In this document: one piece after another, positions 11,151 through 23,854 of the stretch
How positions within the stretch are numbered: the stretch's first letter is position 1
How the letters are laid out: every line of letters begins with the position of its first letter
Assembly: GCA_013397865.1 (NCBI GenBank)
Contig: VZTI01000618.1
Coordinates: 196,855-260,854 of the forward strand
Source: Struthidea cinerea
Taxonomy: Eukaryota > Chordata > Aves > Passeriformes > Corcoracidae
DNA length: 64,000 bases
Direction: 5' to 3'
Notes under the pieces: generated by a model
What the model saw: the letters and a program-made list of their open reading frames with translations, nothing else
Told to the model about the DNA's origin: nothing
Databases searched by the model: none
Made by a program: the position numbers and the translations under genes

Positions 11151-14100
11151 GAGCGGCTGGTGATACTTCAATGCAATAAAAACTCTATGTAAGAGCTCAA
11201 AATTCCTGACTTTCAAAATGTGAAAACTAGTACGTTTCTCATTGTCATCAGCAGGCTGGGAATAAGAGACACAAAGTGAAAAATCCTTGCCTAGTGCACA
11301 GAGGTAACAGCCAGTGTGCATCATTTGATGCTATGCTGTTCTGTTTGCTGAGGACTGTGTACATGGACAGGATTCAGCTGCTGGCATCCAAAAATCAGCC
11401 GTGACCGCGCGTTAAGCAGGGAAAAAGCCAACAACAAAAACAATAAATCCGAAGTGAAGGTGTAATTTTCTCCATCTCCTTTGTTGTTTTACCTCTTTTT
11501 GCTCCAAGTCATCCATTTGTGGATGCCTATCTGTCAGATCTCCTCTCTGTCCCCCTAAAGAGACAGATTATCAGGGCAAGATCTGAGAGCTGGTGAGTTT
11601 TTTCCTCTTCTGCTCTCAGGCTGAGCAGGCCTGTTAAACACACTGCCTTTGTTCTTCATCAGTAAGGTAGGAAGAATGTGTATTTGTGTCCCAGTGCTGT
11701 GCTATCCCATGTCTCGCTCTGAGTTATGGGAGAGCAGTGTCTGGGTGAGCAACGTCTGTTCCGTATGTGAGGGGACATGGTGCTGCATCACGAGCTGGGA
11801 GTGCCAAGGAGGGTCTGGATGAGCGAGTCCCTTACTCGTGATAAAGGAGTGGTGGAATGTGCACAGGTTGTTTGTCTTTTCACTTCAGGAAATGCAGAGT
11901 ACAGCACCTCTCCGAGAGCCAGTGAAAGCTATACTGAAAACAGAAAGCTCTCAAGTACATGGTATAGGATAATTGAAGACTTCTCCTGCCATTCTTCTAA
12001 GTGAGCGTGTACTTTGTAAATTCCCATGTTTAAGTGTTCATCTCTATTGGTTTTAATTTTTTATGTTTTTGCAGCTCTCCCTGGGTTTGAGGGTGAAAGA
12101 CTGAGCCCCAAAGAGTAGGTTGATAAAAGATTGAGCAGGTTTTAAAAAAAAAAAAAGTTAGATGTTCAGGTTTAGTGGATTTTTTGATTTCCAGAGGTTA
12201 GAAGCACATATGTATTTCTTGGTAATATTGGATCTGGGTTTTGACCTGCTTTCATCTGTTTAGTTGTAACCTACAACCATGCAACCGTATACACTTGTGG
12301 TTCAAGAGCTTTGCAGATTAAAATATTTGTCTGTCTTGTTTCCTGATTATCAAGGTTGTGTATTGATGCAAAGCATGTTTGGATTTTGGCTGAATGTGTA
12401 GCTAGCAAGAAAACTAAGTTTAAAGTACAATTCAGGTTGCAGGCTATTCTTCCCAGCAGTGTTCAGACATGAACCTGCACGTTTTAAACAGTGAGTATTT
12501 CAGCATTCTTTTCTCAATTTGTTGCATTTTTAAATTCACTTATCTCATCTTGCAGTGAATAAAGACAAGACAATGATGCAGTGTCAGAATAAAATTCACT
12601 CATATGTGGAACTAATCAGTACAAAGGAGTAGTAAGGCTGGGGAGGAGATGTTAAGCCTTAGTTAGTGGGGAAAATCAGCTCCAGTAAATGCAGGAATTC
12701 CTAGTCACCTTCTGGGCTTACTTCTGTTATGACTGATTTTGAGGCTGAAACAGAGGTCACTTAACCTGGCTTTGTTTCATAGCCTGACGAGATGGTCATT
12801 GTGTGCTACCATCCAGTTTTACTGTCTCTGTATAAACGAGCTCTTCAGCTCTTGTATACAGATGTCCAACTCAAGAGCATTGCCTGCTGAGCACATGAAG
12901 TAAATGAAACGTGGACAAAAGCTAAAACCATAAGATGAAGAAATATGGGAAGCTGTTCCGTGTGAGGAAGACCAATGAGACTGCAAGGAGCCGAGAGTGT
13001 GTGTGCTGCTGTAAACTCAGATAAAAGAGAAACACTGGTACAAGCCCCTGGCCTGGTTCCTCTCTGGGCCTTTCCCCACAGACTTCCACAGGAGGAATTC
13101 TGGCTGAGGTCTGAAATGAATTGGGAAGTTGGATGAGGTGATGGATGCTTTGCTGAGAGCCCTGTGGAGTTCCTGGTCTGTATCATTCGATACAGAGGCA
13201 GGCAGTGGTGTGGGTGACAGTGGGGAAGAGTGGCTGGCTCGGTATTTGTGAAGGTACCGCGGGTTTGGGGTGTTGCCTTTGTGCTTCTGACCTTAAACAC
13301 CTGCTCTTCTCCATGCTGGCCAATGTAATGAAGAAAGAGGGGAAAACCAGTTCCATTAGTTGGAGAAGACAGACTGTTTACCTCATATCCCAGCCTCCTT
13401 TCTTCATTTCAGAACATCAGATGCAAGTTTCTAAAGATACAGCCAGCCAGTTGCAGCATTTTAACGGTATGGCCAACTAAAAGCATCTATTTGACATTTA
13501 AAAGGCTATTGCGGGTGGTTTATAAGATATTCTTCATTTAAAGATCTAAATATAAGCTCCTTGAGAAGCCTCCTATACTCCCTTGTTTCCTGTTTCTCTT
13601 AGCTTCTCAATTATATATAATACTGGCATTCTATTTGTTAAAACCTATTTTCAGAGCCTGCTTTGAAATAAATTCATTAGCAGCTTTTTTTCCTTCTTTA
13701 ATTTCTTGGCACTCCCAAGGAATCAAATTATTCATGTCAATACTTAAACAACTTTACAAATTATATTTTCTCTAAATCCAAATTGGCATAAAACATTGTA
13801 TAAATTTGGGTACAAAAGCAAATACCTGGTGAATATGACAGGACTGTGCCATGTGTAATTATATTATTGCATTTAAACAGATACCCAGATAGATTAATGT
13901 GTAGGTGGGTATACATAAAAAACTCTTTAGATACCTTTATAGTGGCACAGCAAAAGAGAATATTCACTTGAATGAAAAATAGTAGAAGGAGAAATGGTTT
14001 ATAAAATAATGAAAAGTATAATATGTAGAGGAATCAGAACTGTAGCTTCATGACACTTTAACTGGTTCATTTATTTTTCTCTAAAATGGAACCGTGGAAA

Positions 14101-15423
14101 GCAATGTCTTTTTAGTTCAGCTTACAGAAATAAAATCCAGTTTCTGAATTATAATTACTGGATATGAACTGCTGTATGTTATTTGTGTTGTTTTGCATTA
14201 TCACTTGTGGGGGTTTATTAGGAGATTAACAAGTAAGGAGTGAATGGAAGAAGCAGCTTCTTTCCTGTCCTTCTATCGGAGAAATAACTGCACGCTGTTT
14301 GGAAACGTCTGGCTTTGTGTGTGTACGTGCAGAGATCATGACATTTTTCATTTTTGTGTTGTAAGCAAGAGAGATCAACAGAATGTTTTGGATAGGCAGT
14401 ATCATGTTTTTTAGTTGACTCTTAATTTAGCCCATATTCTTCAACACTAAATGTTTACATATAACACCACTTGCACAGAAAAGTGTCTGTTCGTCATGAC
14501 CCGTAGTTACGGCTTATTTTAAGGTCAGGCCTTGCTTGTCAGTGAAAGGATAACATGGAATATATAAATTGGAATAGAGCAACTCTGAAAATTTCTGAGT
14601 GTAAGGTGACAGAATTTAAGCAGAACACTGGCTTTTCAATTGCTTTTTTCCTTGTTGGCATCTAATGAGCTTTTCTAGAAGCATAATACATTAATTCCTT
14701 TCATGGAGCTATACAGAGGGTCATTTCTGAGACAGGTCTTTCTGAAAATATCCAAACAGATGTAGAGTGGTCATTCTTCTCATCTCTTTTCACCATAAAT
14801 AGGGCATGCAAGTTCTTTAGTAGACTATTATATTTGTATCTTCTGCAAATCAGTTTTTACCAGTTGGAAATGACCCGTGTTCTGGGTCAGAGCTGATAGG
14901 AGCCATGAAGCTGTGGTAATTCTTTAATGTAGGAGTCCTCTTTTACTTTACTCCTTGGAGAATGGCCTGAGAACAAAGGTTCCTGATACTGGGTGACTGT
15001 AACTCATTCCTTCTTCTATACACTAAATGGCTGGGCTGTATCTGGGTTATTGCAGCTTCTGGGGTCATGTTCTTTAGTGTACATCAGAAAAAGAGCAGCC
15101 CAGAAAAATGGATCTACTGGGAGCAAAAGAAAGCTCACCCAAGCAGTAATGTCAGTTTCTTAGGATGTATGGATAGCTGAAGGAAGTGACTGGTACAATT
15201 AGTTTGGAGGTAAACTACTGACATTTGGGAGAAATCGTTGTTAAAAGATGCTATGTTAATAGAGAGAATAGTTCCAAGTGTGACATCTAGGACCAGTAGG
15301 GTTTGGGTTTTTTAATGGAATTTCTGCTCATGCAGTGCATCTTTTGGTTGAATTAATTTTCCATATGTAATATATTTTTCACATAAAATAGGCATTATTT
15401 GTGCAGCCTTCTTTGGTGTGTGT

Positions 15424-15424
<1 letters not shown>

Positions 15425-15463
<39 letters not shown>

Positions 15464-15495
15464 TTTTGTTTTTTTTTTTTTTTGTTTTTTTTTTT
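15425..15495. repeat. Long poly-T tract
   Basis: An uninterrupted run of 38 T (15425-15462) is followed by further T runs broken by single G, about 71 bases in all. It sits just after TGTGTGTG. Long homopolymers like this are length-unstable and hard to sequence, so the exact count is uncertain. Read on the other strand it is a poly-A tract, but no retroposed body is evident beside it. Confidence 0.93.
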
Positions 15496-18400
15496 AGAAA
15501 TGGGGATCCATTTAGTCTTATCCCATATTTATTTGTCTAAAATCCAGTTAAAGAGCAACCACAAAACCTCAACCAGATAAAGAACTGCAGGAATCTGTTT
15601 GCTTGACCATCAGACAGCATGGAAAATGAGTCTATGTGTATATTATTGCATTTATAAAACAGATGTTTTCATCAGACAGAGTTACTTACATAAACTATGT
15701 GAATGTTTTGGTAATTACAGCTTTTAGCATCCTGTCTGAGAGTGACACCAAATGGTTCAGGGTCTGACATGGTCATAGTGGAGCATTAAAAGAAAGAAGA
15801 ACAACATTTATTGCCTTTATAGTGACTCAACAACAATAATTGCCCTTGTAGACATGAATTTGCCTGAACTCTTTCAAGTGAAATTATAACCTCAAAAGAC
15901 TAAACAAAGTCTCATCTCTCATCACAAATCCTATCCCCAGTCTGAAGTCATAACCAGGAACTAAACCCTACAAACAAGCAGTCTTTTCCTAAGTGCATAG
16001 GATACAAGGAAAAAGACTGGATAGCAAAAAATGATCAGTGCCCAAAATGATCTCTCTTAGTGACTGTCCTAAAGGAGACATGAGCTATTTGCTGTAGAAA
16101 TAATTAAAGTGAAAACTTGGTTTGCATTTTTGAATAGTCTTTCAGAGAATTACTTTGAAGAGGTCTTCAATCTATTTTACCCCTGTTGTAATGCTGTCTA
16201 GTGTAGGGTTTTTCCCTCCAAATTTGTCCAAACTAGGACAAATAAGCAACCAAAATTTGCCATGCTTTAGCCATTCAGAAGGCGAAACAAAGGGAAAACC
16301 CAATATCTTCACTATTTGGAAAGTGGCAAATGAGTTAGCAGTTGTGGAACTATCACCATACTGTGTGGAGAATGTCCTGGTTGGGTTGTGGTGCAGGGGT
16401 ACAACTGCAGGTTAAAATCACAAGTGAGTTTATGCACTGACAGCCAGTAATTGAAGTACACACATCATTCTAATGCATCATTTAGTCTACAAGCTGCAGA
16501 GTCTTTAATGAGGCTCTTGTTATATATTGCAAATCATCTGAAATTAAAAGTATAGCAAAATTGCTTCATTTTTCCTGTCCCCTTTTACCCAGTCCTCCAG
16601 CAAAGCCCCACAGGGACACCATGCTGAACTAAATCGTAAAGTGTTAGATTATGTGTCCTCATTAAAATTACTCCAAAATGCTGCAGTTAAGTGTAGTGGT
16701 GGTATTATGACTTGGCAGTTTTAGTATTGTATTGATCAATTTCCATTTCAAACATGATAAAGCTGACATGGCCCATGGTCCCCAAAGATGTTTGGGAAAG
16801 AAACTTCTTTTTAAAAAATTAGGGCATTTAGTTGTAACTGATGGTGCATGTCAGCCCTGGTCCCAGGAGGGCTTACAGCTGCATTTCCAGAAGAAATGAG
16901 AATTCCCTGTGTGACCCCGATAGCTTCTGTACCATGAAATCTTCTCCTTTATGGTACCGTAACTAAAAGTCACACACACCTTTTTCAGCCGGATGTTGGG
17001 AGCATGTGTGCTAAAGCTAGATCATGCTGAAGGCAAGTACAGCTTTCTGGATTAGCAACTGAATATTTTACACAAAAAACCCCAAAACAATATATATATT
17101 AAATAACAGACAGCATCCCAGCTGGCTCAGTAAATCCCAATGTCTAAGCTGCAGGGATGTTTTTCACCTGCACCTCTATAGTTTTTCAGCACAGCTATCT
17201 TTGAATTAGCTCTGGCAGTAGCAGTAATGGAAACCCCTGCATGGATGGGGTTACAGGCAGCCAGGAGCACCTTAAGGCTGTGTGGTGTAGGTGTCTGTGA
17301 GACAGATGGTGTGTGGCAGTGCTGAGAGTGCTGATCCCTCTGCTCCTCCTCTAGCTTAGTGCTTGTCCCAGTGCTGTCACTCGTGGGCTACAGGGAGAGC
17401 TGTCTCCCAAAAAGCAATGACAAAGAAAGGAGTGGAGGACTTGTCTGTGGCTGGTTGATCTTCTGATGTTTCACTGTTTGGCTAACACCAACGTGACTGT
17501 GTGTGTGATTGCAGCACTGGTATTTTATTCCAATCTGATGATAGCACTATTTTGAGCCTCTGAAGAAAGGTGAGAGGTGACAGTGCTGAGAAACAAAAAA
17601 AGTTACAGAAACCACATCTCTCTACCATTCCAGCATTTATTTCTGCTGTCAGAAAAAATTGCTGAGTGACTTGGATGCCCTCTGTATAAAATGAGCTGAT
17701 TTACGTCTTAGCAGGAGAAAGGCAATCTTCTACAGAAGTGGTCTACAAGCAGAAATATTTTGGTAGGTGGGATGAATGTACTCTTCCTGTCAGCACAGAT
17801 AATATTAGGCGTAAACTGTGCAAAATTCTTGACATTAGTATAGATACACCAAACAGAGGCCTAATTTAACTCTCTTAGCTTAGATAATTTCACTTACATT
17901 GTGTGCTGTGACACTTGAGACTTTTTACTTTTGCACAATTTTCCAATATAAGCTTTGTGCAATGTGACTGTCCAATGTGATTCTGAGACCTGGTGATTGA
18001 ATGATTGAAGAACAACACATCCCTAGATGGACATCTTTCCTTCTCTCTTGCTCTTGCCACACACTCCTGTGCAGGCATAATGGATGCTGTGTGGAGAGTG
18101 GTCTTTGTGTTTTACAAATAAAAACGTCTTTCTAAAAAGTTTCTATTGAACATTGTAAATGTGAATCAATAAAAAATGGAGTTATCTATAGAGTACAGAA
18201 ATACAGAAAACATCTTGTTACATAGGAAGAAATTTCTGTTCATTCAGACTAGGTGATGGTCTGTCAGACAGTGGGTTATTGTTAGGTGACAATAACACAT
18301 GCACCAACTGTATGGGTGGTTTTGTGCATAAAATGATTTTTCGTTATTTCTTTGTCAGATCATGATTTTGTTGTTACACCTGCCCACCACTTTGAACAAG

Positions 18401-19137
18401 AGAAATTGTTGTTTTGGCTTATATGAACTGTTGCCACCCCTGTCACCTGAAGAGAAGAATTGAGTAAGAGAAGCAACAGTAAAAAATCAATTTGTACACA
18501 CCATTCCCTGGCTTTTATGGCTTTGCTGAGGGACAGTTGTACAAAGCTGACTTCTACTTCCCCTTTCTAAGCAAGACACTGAGCAAGTTTCTAGTTTGCT
18601 GTGTGGTTAACCAGCACTGGAAAACTGGATTGTTTTTAGTTGCTGAAAGACACAAAGTTTTTACTCATTTGTGGCAGGGTAAAATAATTTATGATGGCTA
18701 TTTGTTAGGCTGGTTACCTGTGCAAACATATTTTTACAAGGTTATCTTGTGCTGGTTGAATTTAAGCTTTAATGTCTTGAAACGGAAGACTTATTTTATA
18801 CTACAAAGTCTTTCAAGAAAAGAAGTTGTCATCAATTAAGAAAGCTTAGGTTTGATATGTCTGGGAAAAGATTGGTCTTGCACCGGAATCTTTTGGAAAC
18901 TGCTGTATTTCACAGTTATACTAAGACCTGCATTTCTTAGTAAAGCCTGGCATATATTTACAAGAAACAAAGTTGTGAACAAAGGACAATTGTAAGGGAA
19001 TTGATGCTTCATCTAGAATATTGGACTAACATTGTTCCAGGCCAAAGAAATATCAGTATGGCAAACAGGGAGAGGAAATACTCATGATGGAATGAAGTAT
19101 TGATTTAAGAAGGGGTCAAAAACCTGTGTGCTATAAA

Positions 19138-19171
19138 TAAAGAAAATAATAACTTAAAGAAAATAATAACT
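19138..19171. repeat. 17-base tandem duplication
   Basis: The unit TAAAGAAAATAATAACT occurs twice in perfect head-to-tail copies at 19138-19154 and 19155-19171. This is a small, probably recent, slippage-type duplication in AT-rich intron. Confidence 0.85.
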
Positions 19172-20260
19172 GCAAATGTCCGCTGGTGTTTCTTTATTTT
19201 ACAGGTTTTTGAGATTCCTAAAAGTGGTAGTATTGCAAAATATGTAGGACTACAATCCTGTTTTAAAAATAGATACTCTCTCTAGATTATCTGATTTGGC
19301 ATGAAGATAGACACACATTGACTAGAAAAAATACTCTGTTTCTGAAGGAAGGATACTTATATATATTATAGTATATTTATAATCCTCTTTTGAAAAGCTA
19401 AGCAGAATTTCAGCTCCATGTATTATTTCAGTTGGAAGGAACTAAGCTATGTAAGCTATCAGTAACACTGACTTTAGGCTAAAGTTAACTCCCATCATTA
19501 AAAATCTGCCTCTATGCTTTTTTTGGCTTTTAGTGTTCAGACTGGGTAAGGACTAATAACCTTTAGAAGTTGAAGAATTTGTTGTACAGCTTGTAGGAAA
19601 GATGTGCAGACAAATTCATCAATTAAAAAGAAAGAGAAAAATTATCAGTCTCAGTAGGATCAATGTATCTCTGTCAGCACAATCTCCATCTGCTGCTGTT
19701 CTACAAATGTGGCTGGTTTTGTATACCTTCAGGCAAACCACACAGAGCATTATTATGTGGAATAAAAAAATTCAAGTTTTGAACTCTACAGCGTGCTATT
19801 CTGGTCTAAAGGACAGTACCTGGAGCAGTGAGACTGCTTTGATTGTAAAATTGGTTACATACAGAGACTTGGGAAAATTATATGGTGGCTATAGCTGTCA
19901 CTGAATGGGCTCATTTGGGACATTTGCTCTCAGTGAGAATGAATCTGAGGAGCATGATGCTCTGAAAGCCTTGCTGAATATGTACTTGGGAATCCGTGCG
20001 CTGGAGGTTTGAGGTTGGAAGAAGAGGAAGGGAGGCCTGTGTGGGTGCAAGATCTACAACTCCACCAAGGCTTTAGTTGGGCGTCCCTGGCATTAAGGAA
20101 AGGGAGCTCTTGCCCTTGAGTGGCCGAGCAATCGCGCTTTCCGTGGGTCCAGCCCTTGGGTCCAGTCTTCCTTTTGTATTCGTTTAATAACCAGCTGCAT
20201 TGTTAATGTGCAAGGACTGGTTGTTTTTTATAAGACACTTTTTTGTTTCTTTTAAACTAG

Positions 20261-20392
20261 AAAGATGAAAACTACAGAAGCCTACCACGAGATACTAGTA
20301 GCTGGTCTAACCAGTTTCAGAGAGACAATGCTCGTTCATCGTTAAGTGCCAGTCATCCCATGGTGGACAAGTGGCTGGAGAGGCAAGAACAG
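20261..20392 (+). CDS. PARD3: PARD3 exon B: linker before PDZ1
   Basis: This 132-base exon encodes 44 whole codons matching human PAR-3 residues 195-238. It starts after AAACTAG and ends CAG then GTAATA. It reads KDENYRSLPRD, then WSNQFQRDNARSSLSASHPM, then WLERQEQ. By my recollection it differs from human at only three positions (Ser for Asn before WSNQF, Asp for Gly after HPMV, Arg for Lys in the LERQEQ segment). It has no known fold and continues the flexible, serine-rich, charged linker between the oligomerisation domain and PDZ1. Both ends are in phase 0, so skipping would delete 44 residues without shifting the frame. A TA-rich tract begins four bases into the downstream intron. Confidence 0.97.
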
Positions 20393-20396
20393 GTAA

Positions 20397-20419
20397 TATA
20401 TATGTGTATATATATATTA
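20397..20419. repeat. TA-rich simple repeat beside the exon B donor
   Basis: Alternating A and T with one TGTG interruption begins four bases after the donor GT. It is short, but its place within the first 30 intronic bases could expose it to splicing factors that bind UG- or AU-rich RNA. That role is inference only. Confidence 0.75.
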
Positions 20420-20892
20420 CTTTATCAATCTAATCTTTATGCTACTCCAAGCTATTACAAAGAAGTCTATTCGTACCTGACGTAGGCTCTCGAAGTGTGA
20501 TAGAAGCACCAGCAGTATGCTGACTAAATTTGTATGGGATTCCTTCTGCTTCCAAAAAACCTGCACTAAGAATGCAATGGACTCCTGAAAATGATTTAAA
20601 TTTTGAGTTCATAAACACATAAATATAGTATATGGAGTGTTGTTGTTCTTCACAACTGATACCAACACAGTTATTCTAATTAGTATACTTTTGATAAACA
20701 CTGCCATTGAAATCTAATAATAATAATACACAACAGCCAAATGTGGGTCAGTTTTGACACTGCACTTTTAAATGCTTGTTATTTTTAACACCATAAAGCA
20801 TATTAATTATAAATTTAAACACAGTGTTATATTTATTTAGTGTATATTTATATTGCTTTTTAGAGACACTTAATAGTTCCTATTTGTGGTTG

Positions 20893-20945
20893 TTATTTAT
20901 TTATTTATTTATCTATTTATTTATTTATTTATTTATTTATTTATA
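20893..20945. repeat. TTTA tetranucleotide microsatellite
   Basis: About 13 TTTA units with a single C substitution (ATCTATT) in the middle. It is a plain microsatellite, probably variable in length between individuals. Confidence 0.93.
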
Positions 20946-22126
20946 AGCTGGTAGTCACAGAGTTTTAAAGGTCTGAAATTCAAATTACCTAGCAGTCACT
21001 TCATGTCTTTGTATGTGCCTGAAATTTTCAAAAAGTGTCTTCAAGTGTATACAGAAAATGCATCTTTAATATGGAAATTGGAAATACAACAGCAAGCTCA
21101 TATGTAGGGTAGGGCATATGCAGGATTATTACCTCATTTTTCTTCTTTATGCAATGTGACATGAAAATGTTGAATTTCTGCATTGAACAAAAATGTACAA
21201 ATTTTCTATTTTACAGCAATAGGGCATAAACCCAGAATTTGCTTTATACGGAAGAGCTTCAAATTGAAATTTGCTATTTGACACAGCCCAGGCTTTGTTA
21301 CAGTGTAGTGTGTGAACGGAGGGGAAGGTTTATAATCCAACACTGGGCTGCTGTCCTGGGACTGCTCTCCCTCACCCACAAATCCCTTACTGATATTTGA
21401 AGTCCAGCATTGCCAAATCATACCATACTCCAAGCATTCTTTGTTCAACCCCATTCTTAATTTAAGAAGAGCTTAAATAATACCACAGAGTATTAAAAAA
21501 ACCCTAAACACCTTCCCAAATGTGAGCTATTAATTATTTTTATGTCTTGTAATTATCTGCAAATTAATTACATGTTCTATGAGAAAAATTCTGTCTTTGG
21601 TCTTTCTATTCTTTCCTCTGCACTTTTAATGCCAATGTTCCTTCCTCCAAGTAGATGCAGTGTTAGGTTGGTGAAGTGAGCTGCTGTCTCTGTATCAGCC
21701 AGTGTTGAAAGGGAAAGTCAGTGCCCAGATTTGAAGGCGCCTCCTGTGTCAGTTCTGCTTGTTTGATGTTTTCGAGGCATATTTCCATGCATCATTATAT
21801 TTGTACTGTGGCAGTTAATGAAACTGTTGTCTCAGCAAAAGAAGTTGGATTAGAAATCTTAATAGTGATCATCTTGTAAAATGCTGGGCACATGAAATTT
21901 TAGTATATTATGTTTCACATTAAGCTTTATATTGATTTTAGTCTCTGAACAGCTTAACTAGTTCAATTTGTTCACTAATCAGGTAAATAATTTGCCAGTA
22001 GTGGTAGACTGGAAGCATATTTGTTACCAGCATATTGTTAACTGTTTGCAGTTTGAAATTGTAAATATGCTATTTCTTTAGAGCAAGTTTTCTGCTTTTT
22101 GTTTTTGTTTGTTTGTAGTGGTGTTG

Positions 22127-22182
22127 TTTTTTTTTTTTTTGTTGTTGTTGTTGTTGGTTTTTTGAGAGAGCGAGAGAAAGAG
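22127..22182. repeat. T run, GTT repeat and GA-rich tail
   Basis: A run of 14 T (22127-22140) is followed by five GTT units (22141-22155), a short G/T stretch and a GAGAGAGCGAGAGAAAGAG purine tract. This is compound low-complexity sequence in the intron. Confidence 0.88.
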
Positions 22183-23584
22183 ATGATTTATTCTTCGAAT
22201 ATATTGATGATTCTGCATGTACCTGGAAGACCAGGATCCTTTTGCAATTTCATATTAGCAGGATAATTAATTAGACTGAAACCTGTTTAGCTGGATACAT
22301 ACAGGAGAAGAAAGTCTGTTGGGAGAGTGGGATGCACTATAGGGAAGAGAGGAAGGACCTGGTAGGGGATGGAGTAGCTGCAGGCAGAGATATTCTTCCA
22401 CACCTTTTGGCATTTTTAATATCTTCTTCAGTATCCTCTGTGGGATTTGGTTTCCCACTGGTTAAACCTTCACTTCTGAGAAGGGGAAGCTCAAGCAATG
22501 AGGTGGCAAAAAAAAAATAATCAATTAATTTAGCAACTTCCAGTTGTGTTCCCGTGTGCTCGGCAGAGCTGCTGAGGGGCTGGAGTGCTCTGTGCACCCT
22601 GCCAGGATGTGCATAAAGAGTAGCAGACAGCAGGTCTGGCACCAAAGGTAAGGCAGCCAACAGTGCCAAGAAACCTGTAGGGCAGAACCCATTACAGATA
22701 CCAGGGGTATTAATAGTCCCCATCTAACCTGCCTTTATGGCTCTTTAGAGAAGGTGGTGGAAAACACTGGGTTCATCTTGCAGACTTCTTGTTGGACGAA
22801 GGCTCTTCTGGCTGAGCTCAAATTACTTCTCTCAAAGCTTGCCTCATCTCTTCCTTTTGAATATAAGGCAAAAAAGAATTCCAGGGTGATTTTTGTCACC
22901 TTCTAGCATAAATGAACATTCACTGGAATTACATTTTGAAGGTGTGATGTGCCCAAGAAATACAATTATTTTTGTGTGGATGACACCTCATTTCCTGTAA
23001 ACAGCAGTAGGGAGCAAACTAATTCTGTAGCATCACAGCTCATTCTGAAGATGAAACTACAACAGACATTGTTTCTAGGAAACCATTATAAACTACTGTA
23101 GCAGGGATTAATAAGGGCATATTATTAGATATGTTCAAGTAGGCGTTAGAGAAGTAGTTCTGTAATCTTGTCTGGGTTTTAGCGCCTAAAAATGGAGGAA
23201 TGCATGAAGCCCGTTAAAATTCCTGGCAGTAATTGCTTTTGCTCATATCTGTTGAGTTTTACTTGGGCGCTAGTAAATTAGAGTGATACATCAAATAAAT
23301 GGAAAAGATTGTCTGCCTTTCGAGTCCTTTAAGGTCTTCTGGTTGTATGTGCTGGTTAGCTATATCTGCCTAGCAATTGTTCCCAGTTAGTTCCAGAGCC
23401 CCCTCGTTATCCACAGGGCAAATGATCCATGTGTTTCTCAGTAACTTGGTATTTCTCAAGCCCATGAGATAAGTTATGTGAAATGCTGTACCAAAGAATC
23501 ATTTCACCACTATGAAGCCGAAAATGCAAATTCAGTTTCAGAATACATTTAGAAAGGTAAGGATTTTTAAGGGACTTTTTATAA

Positions 23585-23854
23585 GAGCATGTAGTGATAG
23601 GATAAGGGGGAATGGCTTTAAACTGACAGAGAATAGGTTTAGATAAAGAAGAAATTTTCACTAGGAGGGCAGTGAGGCACTGAAACAAGTTGCTCTGAGA
23701 AGTTGTGGATGCCCCATCTGATCAAGGCCATGCTGGATGGGGCTCTGAGCAACCTGGTCTAGTGAAAGGTACCGCTGTCCATGGCAGGGGGGTTAGAACT
23801 ATAGGTGATCTTTAAGGTCCCTTCCAACCAAACCATTGTGTGATTCTGTGATTG
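23585..23854 (+). mobile_element. CR1 LINE 3' end, same orientation as PARD3
   Basis: This shows the CR1 3' untranslated signature in order: GTGATAGGATAAGGGGGAAT, GGCTTTAAACTGA, GTGAGGCACTGAAACAAGTT, GTGGATGCCCCATCTG, GGATGGGGCTCTGAGCAACC, TGGTCTAGTG, then TCTTTAAGGTCCCTTCCAAC. It ends at CATTGTGTGATTCTGTGATT, a degraded form of the short tandem repeat that ends CR1 elements. Only about 270 bases remain, so it is a typical 5'-truncated dead copy. The opposite-strand open frame over its start is chance. Confidence 0.95.

Larger units (their letters stand above)
5229..20260 (+). other. PARD3: PARD3 intron between exons A and B (about 15.0 kb)
   Basis: A GT-AG intron in phase 0 (GTATAT at the start, AAACTAG at the end). 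It contains an antisense CR1 fragment near 10.8-11.1 kb, a very long T tract near 15.4 kb and a 17-base tandem duplication near 19.15 kb. A CpG-richer patch lies at about 19990-20145. The rest is unique AT-rich sequence. The longest open frame, on the - strand at 12845-13300, has no recognisable domain and no sign of being a gene. I see no RNA gene. Confidence 0.9.

Noticed and set aside
12845..13300. 151-codon open frame on the - strand, the longest in the window
   Set aside because: Its translation shows no domain and is rich in Ser, Thr, Pro and His, as expected from a GC-richer intron read backwards. No promoter or splice context supports it.
18492..18839. 115-codon + strand frame rich in aromatic residues
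   Set aside because: AT-rich intron translated by chance, with no family resemblance.
22337..22723. 128-codon - strand frame starting near a T/GTT repeat
   Set aside because: No recognisable domain. It is overlapped by a + frame and lies inside the PARD3 intron.
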